DNA of 64,000 nucleotides from Leucosporidium creatinivorum (GCA_001600635.1 BCKL01000007.1:1091777-1155776); one strand, 5' to 3'; positions 21,811-33,487 are shown, counted from the stretch's first letter. Program-made: numbers and translations. The notes: a model not told the origin generated them from the letters alone.

Positions 21811-24084
21811 TCAGCTATCTACTACCCAAGCTGCGACCTTCTGCTCTCCCCTTCCGACTCCTCGCTTCTGCCTCTCCCTCTCGCCCGCGAGCCAAGCTTG
21901 CCGCTTCTGCTCCTCGACTCTCCGCTCCCTCGCCCTACTCGCCATCACCGCTCTCAGCAGCCCCGTCCGATCCTCCATCGTCGGATCCAACAGCCCACTC
22001 TCCACCGCCTTGCATTCGAGTACCTTGGCGTCTCGAGTGCACCACACGTCCTCGGCGTCGCCTTCCTCCTTCTCCAACGCAGTCCACCATACTCGCACCA
22101 GGTCGACGAAGGCCTCCTTCCTCGCCGGCGGTAGCTGGGTATTCCATCGTCGGTGATCGGCCATGGCGAGTCGAAGGAGGAGGAGCGCTGAGGAGCCGTC
22201 GAGGAAGAAGTGGGGTGGGAGTCCAGACGCGTCCAAGCCCTCCTTGGTGTCGAAACGAAGACGAGGGGTGCCAGCTACTTCCTCGCCTAGCCATAGGAGC
22301 TCCCATTCCGTTCGAGGAAGGCCCCATTGGAGGGCGAACCACTTGACAAGGCTGACGCCCTTGGCGAATCCGCCGTCGCGGCCCTCGAGGCCTGAGAGGA
22401 GGGTGCGGAGGGTAGTGAGACCGGGAACGAGGGGTGCGAGGGAGGAGGAAGGAGTGGCGACCGTAGGGTGAGCGGATTCGCGGGCCGAGGTAGTCGGCGG
22501 CGCTGGCAGCCCGTTCCGTTCGGCGAATTCCTTGACAAAGCTCTTTACTACTCCTAAGCTGGCGCGCTCAGAGAAGAGCGACTTGAGGAGGATGTTGAGA
22601 AGGACGATGGCGGTCTTGTGGTAGGCGATGCGAGCGAACTTGTCGTCGACGACGAGGGATTCGGGCGAGGAGGGAGATGTTGCAGGAGGATACGGTGCGG
22701 ATGGCGGAGTGAGGTCCGAGTTTGGAAGACGAGGGGCAGATCGGCGACGGATGAGCGAGTCGAGGAGGCGAGCCGAGGGCGAGGGCGGGGACGAGGGTTT
22801 GAGCGAGGCGAGGCGTCGTCGAGCAGCCGACAACCAGCTCTGCGCGATCCTGAAGGCTTCTGGAGCCTTCTCCTCGATGACGAACGATTCGACCAGTGTC
22901 GCTGCATCCTCTGCGGTCAACCTTGAAGGGTCTCGAGGCATATGTGGCGATTGACGACGAAGGAGATGGTCGAGCTCGTGGAAAGTGGAGGATGCGCCGT
23001 CGTGGAGGGTGGCGGCGGAGTAGCGAACCATCTTGGGGGTGTGGGGTGGCGCCCATGGCGGTTGGAGAGGTGGAGATGACGAGGAGTGGGATGATAGCTC
23101 GGGGGAGGCGCTTGATCGCTCCTCCACCTTCCCCTTGCCCTTCCACTTATGCCTCTCGTCCGCATGACCCACGCCCTTCGGTCCCAAAATCCGTCCATCA
23201 TTGATTACCGTGATCCCTCCCCACCCTCGCCCCCGCATCAGCTCCAACGCCTGCTCCACCTCGTGCCGACTTCCCCTTTTCAGCGCCGCCGCCAGCATCT
23301 GCCGTCCTGCCCATTCGCCGTCACTGCCAGGCATTCCATGCGCCGCCCAAACTCCTTCCTCCGACCACATCTTCCGCTCCTTCATTTCCTCTAGCACCTC
23401 GTTGAAGAGCTTTGGACAGTCGGAGCGAGAATGGGCGAGGTGAAGGAGGTGGGCGTAGGTGCGAGGAGAGACGAGGTTCTCGAAGGTCGGGAGCGAGTGG
23501 AAGTAGGCGACCCATTCGGGATGTGGAGGAGGATGTTGTCGCGAGAGGCGGAGGAGGAGAGCGAGAAGTGCTGGCTCGGTCTGGGGAAGGGAGGGTTCGG
23601 TCGCGTTGCTGGAGGCGCTTGTGCTGGCGACGGTGCTGGTCTGAGTCGGATCGTCCTTCGTCGCCGATCCCTCGCCCTGTAGGCTCGAGCGAGCGGTACC
23701 TTCTGCGCACTGAACAGCGCTGTGCTCGCCGTGATTCCGCTCCTTCGGCAGCTCGAGTGTCCTGATCCCAGCTCCTGACCCCCAATATGCTGCCGAACCT
23801 CTTCTGCGCGACCCCGGTTCCTGCCTGAGCTTCTCCAGCCGCTCGTGCACCCTCCGTTTGGCCTCCGCAAGCGCAGGAGGAAGCTCTGTTGCTGCTCGTA
23901 CCGCTTCGAGCTGATGGGCGGGCGGAGGAGATGGCTTGGGTCTCGCCGGCGTCTGCTGAGGGGATATCGGTGGTGCTGGTGCTGGCGCAGCTGCAGTCGA
24001 GTGCTGCTGGTAGTGGTATAGAGGCGGCGGAGCGTGAGGTCGCGCGCTGGCGACGAAAGAGACGGGAGGAAGGCGCAAGTGCAT
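21811..24084 (-). CDS. Large intronless protein, probably mitochondrial, PPR/TPR-like
   Basis: Single-exon ORF of 757 residues, notable in a window where nearly all genes have introns. The N-terminus (MHLRLPPVSFVASARPHAPP) is basic, without acidic residues, like a mitochondrial presequence. Helical blocks such as LLALLLRLSRQHPPPHPEWV, LVSPRTYAHLLHLAHS, AAALKRGSRHEVEQALELM and TAEDAATLVESFVIEEKAPE resemble degenerate pentatricopeptide or TPR repeats, so a role in organellar RNA or translation is plausible but inferred. The C-terminus is a charged helix (RARERRVEEQKRQAWLAG). Low-complexity Ser/Pro spacers separate the blocks. Convergent with RNA14, 116 bases apart. Confidence 0.7.
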   Translation of the reverse strand: MHLRLPPVSFVASARPHAPPPLYHYQQHSTAAAPAPAPPISPQQTPARPKPSPPPAHQLEAVRAATELPPALAEAKRRVHERLEKLRQEPGSRRRGSAAYWGSGAGIRTLELPKERNHGEHSAVQCAEGTARSSLQGEGSATKDDPTQTSTVASTSASSNATEPSLPQTEPALLALLLRLSRQHPPPHPEWVAYFHSLPTFENLVSPRTYAHLLHLAHSRSDCPKLFNEVLEEMKERKMWSEEGVWAAHGMPGSDGEWAGRQMLAAALKRGSRHEVEQALELMRGRGWGGITVINDGRILGPKGVGHADERHKWKGKGKVEERSSASPELSSHSSSSPPLQPPWAPPHTPKMVRYSAATLHDGASSTFHELDHLLRRQSPHMPRDPSRLTAEDAATLVESFVIEEKAPEAFRIAQSWLSAARRRLASLKPSSPPSPSARLLDSLIRRRSAPRLPNSDLTPPSAPYPPATSPSSPESLVVDDKFARIAYHKTAIVLLNILLKSLFSERASLGVVKSFVKEFAERNGLPAPPTTSARESAHPTVATPSSSLAPLVPGLTTLRTLLSGLEGRDGGFAKGVSLVKWFALQWGLPRTEWELLWLGEEVAGTPRLRFDTKEGLDASGLPPHFFLDGSSALLLLRLAMADHRRWNTQLPPARKEAFVDLVRVWWTALEKEEGDAEDVWCTRDAKVLECKAVESGLLDPTMEDRTGLLRAVMASRARERRVEEQKRQAWLAGERERQKRGVGRGEQKVAAWVVDS

Positions 24085-24873
24085 GCTCCGAGCATCACGC
24101 GGCGTCGAGAGGGTATATGAAGATGTACGAGGGATGACGTGAAGGGGCCGCAGGTGAGAGGAGGAGCCGACGAGGGCCGACGTCGTGAGGGAGCTCGCGC
24201 AGAGCTGCTGTAGTCGAGCATTAGCTCTCTAGCTCGCGATAGAGTGCGAGTAGCTGCTTACGAGTAAGTTGAAGCTCTATAGATATTTAGATATGCCGCT
24301 GTCGAGGTGCAGAAAGAGAATCGCGCGGTTGACGTCGAGAAGAGAAAGAATGCCGGCGTGGGAGCTGATGCGCTGCACACGAGCTGGCGAAGCTGTAGCC
24401 TGTACGTCGGGAGCTCTGCTGGAGCCGCCTGTTCTGGTATCGAGTCGTGCAAGTGAGACGAGGTGATGAGGTAGAGCGAGAGCTGCGTTGCCGCCTCACC
24501 TCCTCAAAGGGACGGGCGTGACCGCGTCGAAAGTGAGCTCGTCGAGCCGGACTTCTGGCGAGCTTTAGCGCTGTAGCATGACAGGAACAGGTACTACAAT
24601 AGCTTAAACGAGCACCAAGCTTCGGAGGACTCGAGCAACATGCAGCTTCGGCGCAGCCTTCTCTTTCTCGGCGATCCAGTTGTAGCTCGTTCTGCCTTCA
24701 CTTCAGGAGGGATCAGCAGCTAGATTGGTTCAACTAGTAGCTAGCTATCATCTGGGGCAGCTGAGATGCGAAACCTGAGCACCAGCACGGTCGACGCAAG
24801 AGCCGAAAGAGCTCGCTCGTCTCTTGCTCTTCGACGTCTCGCTTCGCTGCTCAGCTAGCTTCAGAGCCACACC
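24085..24873. promoter_or_regulatory. Divergent intergenic region
   Basis: About 790 bases between the minus-strand mitochondrial-type gene and the plus-strand BTB copy. AT-richer patches occur near 24270-24300 and 24570-24620. No gene or defined site was recognised. Confidence 0.35.
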
Positions 24874-25697
24874 ATGACAGAAGCTGGTGAGGTATTTGAC
24901 TGTCTGAAGACCTGTGTGCGGTGCTTACCGACCTCTTTGATGCCCTACAGCTACCTCTCCGCCCGCTCGAGAGTCAACTCCTCACCCAGCTTCGCTCGCC
25001 TCGGTCTCGCCTCCAGAGCAGTACACCATCATCACCCGCGGCGTCGAGTTCAAGCTTTCTTACGCACAGATCACCTACGACTCGCCCAACTACTTCACTG
25101 CAGCCTTTCTCGAGCACGACTTCGCCGAGTCGAAGAGCAAGATCGTCTACCTCGACCGAGACCCTAGACTCTTCGCTCTTGTCGTCGAGCATCTCTCCGG
25201 CTACGAGATTTTTCCCCTCGCTCCTCGAGCCGTCCCCGAGACGATGACCCCTCAAGTCGCTCGCCGAAAAACCTGGCATCCGACGCCGAGTACTTCGATT
25301 TGGACGACTTGCAGAAGCTTCTCTCCAACCCTGTCGATGACTACTACGACACCCCAGACCATCTTGATGCAATCGCGCCCGACCTTAACTTCTGCCGACT
25401 CTACGGAGCTGCAGCCGACCGAGCCGAGTCCAACTCGCGACTCATGACATCGACCAAGTCTCGATGCTTCGCCGAAGCCGGCACATCCTCAGCCACGAGT
25501 ACCTCACCGAGACGCTAGGACTGTCGCAAGGAGCGGCCATGGCATTGATGGGACGTCAAACCGATGAAGGATGGAGCGCGTGGGATGATGAGTGCGCCGA
25601 GAGGGAGCTGGACCGAGTCCAGCCGTTTCACTACAGGGACGATGATTCCTACGCTTCCGAGAATGGAGATTACTACGAGGAAGGAGATGGTTGGTGA
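24874..25697 (+). pseudogene. BTB/POZ family member 1, frame-disrupted
   Basis: Has the family's 13-base first exon (ATGACAGAAGCTG at 24874-24886), a 62-base intron ending CCCTACAG, then a BTB domain: PPEQYTIITRGVEFKLSYAQ, DSPNYFTAAFLEHDF, LDRDPRLFALVVEHLSGYE. The coding homology then changes frame twice: near 25265 (before NLASDAEYFDLDDLQKLLSN) and near 25445 (before SRHILSHEYLTETLG), continuing to GDGW and stop. Protein-level similarity to the 34.6-kb member runs across both breaks, so these look like two indels in a once-complete gene. A GT...AG path could bypass the first break but not the second. Alternatively sequence errors; otherwise a young pseudogene. Confidence 0.7.
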
Positions 25698-25979
25698 CCG
25701 CCCGAGGCTGTAGCACATCCCTCGGAGGGATAGGCTCTCGAGCGCTGGCCAAGGCCGGGGGGCGCCTCGGCGAACTCGGGCTTCGTTTATCACATCGACC
25801 GTCACTGCTCCGCGTTCTGACCAAGTCTTAAAGTCCTTGCGAATCGAGCGTCAAGTCAGCTCCCTACGAAGGCTGACTCGGCAGGTAGGTGGGGCTCAAA
25901 GCAGCGCCAGACTCAAGGCTCCGAGAGGCCGCCGCTGCTTCTTTCTCTCCTGCACGTTGCTCTTCGCCGCTTAAAGTCC

Positions 25980-26745
25980 ATGTCAGACCCAGGTGAGTAT
26001 TAGCAAGCTTTGTGATGGCTGAGAGAGCTGATAGCCTTCCTTGCCTACAGCTCCTTCTGCCTCCTGGGATGCTCCTCCTCCATTTACAACGCTCGCCGGC
26101 GTCGACGTCCAATTGCCGGCGCTCGTCGCGCCGCAGCTGTACACCGTGATCACTAGCGGAGTCACGTTCCACTTATCTCGCCCCCAGATCGAGTTCGACT
26201 CGCCCAACTTCCTCACCTCGACTTTCCTCGAGCACAACTGCGCCGAGACAGCCACCAGCGTTCTCCATCTCGACCGCGATCCTCAGCTCTTCAAGCTCGT
26301 TGTGCAGCACCTATCCGGATACAGTGTCCTCCCTCTCGCCCCTGAGGCCATTCCCACTTCGATGACCACGCTCAACGCCCTCGACGCCCTCCAACGTGAT
26401 GCGATCTACTTCGGCTTACAGAAGCTCCAGTCGCTCCTCAACATGGCTCTCAACACTCGATCACTCTCATCCATGACAGAGTCGGACGACGACCTCGGCA
26501 AGTTCCTCGACTTCTGCCATTATAGTGCAGGCCATGCAGCAATGGTCACGAAGGCCCTCGACTCGGTCGAGATTAGGCGACTTTGGGTCCTCCGTATGGC
26601 TTATCTGCAGGGAACGTTGACGGAAGGGTTCTTGAGGGATCGTGCAAAGGTGTCGCCGGGGCTCTGTCCCCTTCTTTTAGCTTCACTGACGAGGCAGAGG
26701 TGGGAGGCTTGGGAGGCGAAGCGGCAAGGTGAGGGACAGAGGTGA
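25980..26745 (+). CDS. BTB/POZ domain protein, family member 2
   Basis: Exons 25980-25992 (13 bases, MSDP plus one base) and 26051-26745; 235 residues in frame. The KCTD-like BTB/T1 fold lies at about residues 30-110: LYTVITSGVTFHLSRPQIEF, DSPNFLTSTFLEHN, LDRDPQLFKLVVQHLSGYSV. Such domains form oligomers and often bridge Cul3 ligases or channels; no second domain is visible. The C-terminal half is helical, with EIRRLWVLRMAYLQGTLTE. It lies head-to-tail behind the disrupted member 1, suggesting tandem duplication. The start is set by the first exon shared with the other members. Confidence 0.8.
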
Positions 26746-26935
26746 GCGGGGTATACTGTGCATCGAAATATGTCTGTGCAAGCTAGTCGGAGTCAAGAGG
26801 ATCGGCATGCGCGGATGGAAGCGAGCGTCGGCGGTCCTTCTCAGTTCGGCTGGCGATTGTCCTCCCTCGAAGCGAATGAGACCAAAGCACTACCGGATTG
26901 CACTACACGACGCACGCACCAACGACCTTTCTTAT

Positions 26936-28711
26936 CTACGCCGACAGTCCACAGATGGTCAACTCCCTCATCTCCTGCAAGCAGCCCTCGACCTGCGAAG
27001 TAGCGAGCGAAGGGTCAGCGATCTTCGTATCTCCTCTCGACCAGCAACAAGGTAGCTCTCAACACCCACGCTCCTCGAGAGCGAGCGCTGTACAGCGACA
27101 GCGACGAAGAGGGAGAGAGACGAAAGACCCACCTGAGCGTCCAACCCTCCCGCCGCGTAATCCTCCCTTACTCCTTCGGCAAAGTATCGCTGCACACCAC
27201 CGAGCTTTTCGTAGCCGTCGGTCGCGAAGTGGGATTGCATGCGGATCTGTGGCGGTCCGTAGAGTTGGTCGGGGGCGGAGGAGAGGATGGAAGGAGGGGA
27301 GGAGGAGGACATGGAGGTCAGCCCGGCTGCTCGCTCGTCGGTCCCCGAGGGAAGGGGAAGGCAGTGAAGGAAGGAGGTTGCATCGACGCACCATGCACTC
27401 AAAGCTCGGATCCAAGTACGGCACCCTGAGATCCAAAATCTGCGGCAAGTCGTTCCTCAACTGCTCGTCGATGATCTTGTAGATCTCTTCTGCCTGGTCG
27501 GCTTCCTGCTCTGCGAGGGGCAGCTTGGAGGGGTCTGCAGGGGGCTTCTCGCCCAGCTTGCGGGCCTTGGAACGCGCGGCGTCGTAGTCGAGGAGCTGGA
27601 GGGTTGGGAAGGCGCAGGGCGAGTGAGGCGGAGGGGGGGGAGAAGAGAAGGGTAGGTGGAGCGGAGAGTAAGTGGAAAGAAGGCGATGATAGCGTAAGAG
27701 GATATGGAGTGGAGGAGTTAGGAGAGATGGTCAGCTCGAGCTGTCGAGCCGGCTCGGCGCCGCGAGTATCTTGAACCCACCTTCTTGTTCCTCTTGGTGA
27801 TGGCGTTGTTGATCTCGGGGAAGTAGGAGCAGAGCTTTCCCACTGGCTCGAGGACGGTAGAGCGGTAGGGAGCATCCTGTGTGAAGCAGTCGCCGAGAAA
27901 GTCAGGCTCGGTCCTCTGCTCGTCCATCCCTTCCAACTACTGCGCCCTCTCCTGCTCCAGAATGAAAAGCAACTCACAATCGACCGACTGACGGACCCCT
28001 CCCACTCCTCCACGGCCCTCTTGTAAGCGTTCGCGCTCATGGCCTGCTCCCCCGCGTCCGAGCCGAAGAAGAGGTCGATGGTCGTGGCTATCCGGGTGGA
28101 TGAGGCCGAGACGGAGCGCACGGCGTCGAGGTAGGCTTTCGCTTCTTTGTGCAGGGCCGAGGTGTTCTTCTCCATGCTGTTGAGGTGAGGAAGGAGGGGT
28201 TAGCGAGCGGAGCTGGGTGAGGCTTAGAACGAGGTTGGCGGGTGAAGGAGATAATAGCGGAAGCACCAGTACTCCTCTCAGGAGCACCAGCTGCCCTCCG
28301 CACACCGTTCACGCCCTCCTGCTTGCCAGCAACCTTGAGCAGACCGAGCACCGCCGCCCCCGCGTTCCGCTCCTCCTTTATCAAGCAGCTCGACTCACGT
28401 CCTGTACATGTCCTCTTCGCGCTTGAAGATCGAGTCATCGGTCCTCTCGACCTGACCAGTCTTCATCATGACATTCGTGCCGGCTCTGTGCGTTCGTTTC
28501 GAACAAGGGGAGAGCGAAGCGTCAGCGGTGCTGCAGGAAGCTGCAGAAGACTGGAGAAAGTAGACGCACCGGTTGACCGCCTTCTTGAGTCCGTTCCAGC
28601 CTGATTGGGTACAGCAGAGACGAGAGAGAGGCGAACGACGAGTTAGCTGCGGGCGGCTGAGCTGGAACGGCGCTGTGAGGCCGAAGTACAGAGCAGCGAA
28701 GACATACTCAT
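26936..28711 (-). CDS. RVS161: RVS161/hob3-type BAR domain protein
   Basis: Amphiphysin-family N-BAR protein that binds and curves membrane in endocytosis and actin patch/cell polarity control. Eight exons: 28711-28708 (only ATGA), 28600-28570, 28485-28399, 28176-27978, 27876-27781, 27595-27392, 27246-27133, 26992-26936; 263 residues, matching the ~265 of yeast Rvs161 and fission yeast Hob3. The start reads MSWNGLKKAVNRAGTNVMMK, the family's amphipathic helix 0, followed by the BAR helices (MEKNTSALHKEAKAYLDAVR, IDLFFGSDAGEQ, CSYFPEINNAITKRNKK, LLDYDAARSKARKLGEKPP). There is no SH3 domain, which separates it from Rvs167. Intron 5 (27780-27596) is unusually long at 185 bases. Confidence 0.93.
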
Positions 28712-29064
28712 GGTGAAAGGAGTACGCTCTTGTAGCTACTGAGATATAGACGAGGTGAGGAAGAAGCTGTAGCTCTGCAAAGCCGAGAGAAGGATGCCGA
28801 GATGGGAGAGCGTCAGCGAGGATTGGCGCTTGGCGCTGACGCTGTAGGCGAGTATGGCAGCTCACCTGAGTAGCAGCAGCTGTAGCGGAGACAGCAAACG
28901 AAGCTGTAGCGAAGTCGAAGCGGAGACGAGCGAGCGGGCGGAGTCCAAAAGGCTGAGGGCGGCCAAGTCGACCCGTTCGACGAGCAGCGAGGGTTGGCTT
29001 TGTACATCTCACTGCTTGCTTTTTCGTCTAGTCTCTCAGCAATCGCTCTTGGATACCTGCAGAA
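28712..29064. promoter_or_regulatory. Shared divergent promoter, RVS161 / MYND gene
   Basis: About 350 bases between two divergent starts, so it must hold both promoters. It contains intron-like tracts that may be 5' UTR. No defined motif was identified. Confidence 0.45.
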
Positions 29065-30092
29065 ATGGCCTCCACCTCGACAGCACCAACAGCAGCTCCT
29101 TCGCTCCCGCTCCGAACTCTCCAGCTCTCCGCCCCAGCGCACGATCCAACAGGACCAGCTCCGACCGTCTGCCTGGGCCGACAAGGCGACTACTTCGTGC
29201 TGGTACATGCCACAATTCCAGACGACTGTACTGCACCTCTCTGGGCCGTATTGAGCGTGCTGGCGCAGGAGGATCCGTTTCCCGGCTTCTCGCTCGGAGG
29301 GAAGGGCTCGGGGGAGATGTTCTGGTGCGTGGAAGGATCCAGCGATATACAGCTTAACGCTGAACCTCTTCCGAAACTCTACAGGATCAAGAACTACTCC
29401 GAGAACGAAGGGCTGCTGGCGCAGCTCGTCGCGGCAGGATGGGTCAAGGCGTGAGTGTTGTTGCCCGTTGCCCTTCCTGTCCGAGTCCAACTGATCGCTC
29501 CTTCCTCCCTGCTCTTCAACATCCCTTCCCAACGTTCCTCCATACTCTCCTCGTCGCTTCCTCCCTACGTTCGCGCTCGGCGCTCCCTTCATCACCTCTA
29601 CCCATTTCCCACCGCCTCAATATTCACCACAGAACCGGCCGCACCCTCAAGCAAGGCTTCGTGACCCTCCCCATGGTTGAAGTGCAGCTCGAAGAGTCGG
29701 AAATCAGCCATCAGTGCCCTCATTGCGAGATGTTTGAGCAGGTGGGCGATGAAGAAAGGTACAAGCGGTGCCAGAAGTGTAAGAAGAGGTATTATGTGAG
29801 TCTCTGGCTCCGACTTATGAGCTGCGGGGGTGTTGAGGCGAAGAGAAGACGATGCTGACCCTGCTCTCGGCGCTCATTGCGCAGTGCTCTCGCGAGGTGA
29901 GCTTCCCATTCTCGTCGACGCCTCCTCGCATACCCTGATTCTGTCCATCCACAGCACCAGGAACTCGACTGGCCGGAGCACAAGAAGGACTGCAAGCTGC
30001 TGGCGCTGGATCGCCGAGCCGAGGTGGAGAATCGGAAACGAAGGGAGATTGCAGCATATCTTGGAGAGGGTGCACAGAAGATTAGTCTGTAA
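29065..30092 (+). CDS. MYND-type zinc finger protein
   Basis: Four exons (29065-29450, 29633-29795, 29885-29896, 29955-30092) give 232 residues in frame. The C-terminal half holds a MYND finger: CPHC, then RCQKC, YYCSREH, and WPEHKKDC. The sixth zinc ligand, normally Cys in CSxxC, is His here, directly at an exon boundary; His can still bind zinc. The 12-base third exon encodes CSRE. The N-terminal half (GDYFVLVHATIPDDCTAPLW, MFWCVEGSSDIQL) looks like a compact beta domain that I do not recognise. MYND fingers usually bind proline-rich partner proteins, often in transcription control; the partner is unknown here. Confidence 0.8.
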
Positions 30093-30338
30093 CACAGCTT
30101 TGTCTGACGTCGACCTTGAGCATCCGAGCGAACGACTCGAAGTGAATACATGCACTCCTCGCCGTCCCCTCGCCTTGCCCCTCCGCGCCCAAGCTGCCCC
30201 TTCCCCTCAGCCTCGTGTCTTCGACTCTGCCTCCCGCGCTCTGCAGGTCAGTACAGCTTTCATAGAGGTCTCTGGACTACTCGTACGCCCCAGGCAGCTC
30301 ATCCTACTTGTCCTACAGCAGAGCTTCGTCCTCCCTCG

Positions 30339-33238
30339 ATGAAGCCAGCCAACTACGCTTCAGGTGAGCTCTTGACGAGCTGTAGGACAGCAGGGCACAG
30401 CTAACAGAGCTATATGGTCTACTACAGGCTACGCGCCGCCCCAGCAACCTGCCAGCCAGCACCAACATCACCAGCACACGCTCCCGCCCTGGCAGCAGCA
30501 GCAAGCAGCGCCCTCTCAGGCCTCGGGCTCCTCGCACGGGCATCACCGCCATCACTCTGCTTCTTCCACCTCGAACGCTCAGCAGCGCCAGCAGCACAAC
30601 CCTACAGGATTTGGAGGAGCTACCGCCAACGGCCAGCAGCAGCAGCAGGCCTCTTCCGCCCAGCAGCAGGGTGATTTCGGCGCTTCGTCGTCCTTCGCCG
30701 GAGGAGCAGCAGCTCAGCAAGGACAACAGCAAACGCCTTACAACTACCCGAGCCAGTACGGTCAAGCCGAGGCTAATCGCATGGAGCAAATGGCGAGGGA
30801 GCAGCAACAACTAGCCGCTCAGCAGGCTCAGGCTCAGCAAGCGGGAGCACAGCAGGGAGCAGCTACAGCTCAGCAGGATCGAGCTAGCTTGCAGCAGGAG
30901 CAAGTGCGACAGATTGTCAGGGATCAGCCGCCGAGGGTCCCGCTGGCCGACCGCGACGTCTTTATGCTGTGAGTTGTCGCGCTTTAGCCTTGATCGACTA
31001 CAGAGCTGACATTAGCTTACATCGCGCTATCACACAACAGCTCCCTCCCTTCGCAAGACCAGCCTTCGTACTACGACTCATCCTCCGCCGCGTCCGACTC
31101 TGAGCCCGACGAGCCGACCCACCACTCCTCCTCCTTCGCACCGCCCACCACCAACCGCGGCAACAAGCTCTCGACCTCAGCACCTCACATCCGCCGCGGC
31201 CGCCTCGGCTCCTACCCTCACACCGACGCCGGCTTCCCCGCTACCTCTGCCACTTCCTACAAACGCCGCAAGTTGCTCAGCGGGCTCGCCGAGGATGCAG
31301 CAGGAGGAGGAGGATTCGCCTTAACGCCGAACCTCCATCTCCTACCTCGCGGAACAGCTTCCATGCCCGCTCCCGCCGTCCTCCCCCCCGCGCCGCAATC
31401 GCCTCTCGACCTCCTCCTCTCCTCGTCAATGCAGTACACCTTCGGACCTAAGAACAAGACGTTCAAGACGCTCGCCATGTCTGCCCAAGGGCTCATCGAG
31501 CAGGAAGGACCGTTGATCGGCTCGTTATCGAGGGTTTGCTCGGGGTTGAGAGGGGAGGGCTTTGAGTTCCGCTGGGTGGGGGACGAGGAGGTCAAGAAGG
31601 AGAGGGAGAAGGAGAGGGCTGTTGAGGAGGAGGAAGAGAGGGTGAGGAGGGAGAAGAGGAGGAAGGAGGAAGAGGAGAGGAGGAAAGAGAGGAGGGAACG
31701 TGAGGAGAAGGAGAGACAGGAGAGGGACAGGGAGGAGGAGATTAGAGTGAGGAAGTTGGAAAAGGAGGAGAGGGAGGAATTGGAGAGGAAGAAGAAGGTT
31801 GAGGAGGAGGAACGAGTTGAGAGGGAGAAGGAGCAGAAGGAGGAGAGGGATAGGAAGGCCGCCGAGGAGGAGGAGCAAAGGGTCAAGGAGGAAGAGGTGG
31901 CTAAGCTACGAGCTGTTAAGGTCGAGGAAGAAGCGGCTGCTTCGGCCTCGGCAGCACTCAAGGATGACAACCCCGCGCAGAGCTCGACCGTCGAAGGAGC
32001 TACTACTTCCTCCGAAATCCCACCCGATGGAGGACTCGCCACCACCGCACAAGCTACCGGCTCTACCGTCGAGGGAACGACTCCCGCTCCCGACCTCTCC
32101 AACTCCTCCCTTCCCGCTCTCCCCGGTGCTCTCCCTCCTCTTCCCTCAGGCGACGCCGAGCCCTCAACCTCGAACGCCATGGACGTCGACGTTCCCGCCT
32201 CCACCACCGACGCCTCCGCCCCTCTCCTCTCTCTCGGCGAACTCCCACCCCTCCCCGACGCGCTCCCCACCATCTCAGCCACCGCGACCGAGAACGGGGA
32301 TGGCGACACACCCATGGCCGCCTCCGCCTCTCGCGCCGACGGAGACGCCGAAGATCGCTCAGGCGCCGACGAAGCCGCAGCTGACGATCTTCTGCACGGG
32401 GGCAACGGCTCGGCCGGTGGGGACGAGGACGAGGAAGAGGAGGACCAGGAGGAAGCTACGACGAGGAGACGATCCGGTCGAGTCGCTACTCGCTCTTCTC
32501 GCGCACGAGCAGGAGATGGAGGATCCACTTCCGATTCGGGAGGAGAGGAAGGCGAGGATTCCGAAGAGCGGGCTATCCGTCGAATCGAGCGAGCGGAGGA
32601 GCTCGCCGCCGCTGAGGCTATGGAGGAGGATTCGGCCGCTGGATCGGAGACGCCGCCGAGGGTTGTGGAGGAGGAGATCCCAGAGTACGCCAAGCGATTG
32701 GTCGACCCGGAGGTTTATGTGAGGAGTCTGTTCGTTAGTGAGGGAGCGGTGGAGATGCCCAGTCGGGAGGCGTTGCAGGCGCAGGCGGCGGGGATGGGAG
32801 GGCTGGCGCCTGGCGTTCCGGCGACCGAGACGCTCAGCCCGAATGAGCAGGAGGTGCTGCTGCATGATTGTTTGACGTGAGTTCTCGCTACATTGCTTCT
32901 CGCTCGCGTTGTCGGCGCTCGCAACTTCGCCGACGGAGGCTGACCTTCGATCTCTCTTTATTCCCTCGCTCTTCACTCTCCCAACATCCCTCCTCCTTTT
33001 CCTTCGCCATTCTCCGCATGCTCTCCTTTCGCCGCACACCCACTCCCTCTCGCCCCCAACCCACAGCGACCTCCATCGCTTCCTCGCCGACTCGCTCGAG
33101 TACCGTTCCCGCCTCTCTGAGATCCGTGACGGCGTCCTCGGTGTCGAAAGGAGGAGGAAGGGCATGTGGAAGGTCGTTAGGACCGTCGGGCAGGACTGGA
33201 TGGACGAGGAGAGCGAGGCGCAGGCGGCGGAGAGGTAG
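30339..33238 (+). CDS. RXT2: RXT2-like subunit of Rpd3L histone deacetylase complex
   Basis: Four exons (30339-30363, 30428-30968, 31041-32876, 33067-33238) give 857 residues in frame. A Gln/His-rich N-terminus (residues about 9-180) leads into the RXT2 N-terminal domain type region: NRGNKLSTSAPHIRRGRL, FPATSATSYKRRKLLSG, then FGPKNKTFKTLAMSAQGLIE. Next is a long Glu/Lys/Arg coiled coil (about 345-460), an acidic low-complexity region (470-740), and a C-terminal helical segment HRFLADSLEYRSRLSEIRDG. Yeast Rxt2 is a nuclear subunit of Rpd3L, which represses transcription by histone deacetylation. The fungal protein is longer because of the disordered and coiled-coil insertions. Assignment rests on the conserved N-terminal motif. 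Confidence 0.75.
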
Positions 33239-33487
33239 TTGAGACGTAGGGCGTGGTGTCTAGATGGATGTAGGTTAAAAAGTGGGATGTGATTCTGTTC
33301 TCTTTGTCGGGTGCGAGGGAGTCGGCGAGCTTTGGAAGGAGAAGGTTCGAGGGAGCGAGGCGAGCTCGAACGCCGAAGGTGTTGGCAGCCTTTCATCCAC
33401 GAAATCTGATCCGCTGCTTAGACCTGGTCTGATGGCACTAAACAGCTACATTATACATCTCCGGCTACTAGAGGGCCGCTGTAGTCA

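Noticed and set aside
25259-25317. A GT...CAG path that would splice around the first frame break of BTB member 1
   Set aside because: It would remove residues conserved in all other members (DAEYF.LDDLQ), and the second break would still remain.
31257-32693. 478-codon ORF antisense to the RXT2-like gene
   Set aside because: It mirrors the low-complexity coiled-coil and Ser/Pro coding of the plus strand; it is almost all Ser/Leu/Ala runs and has no domain.
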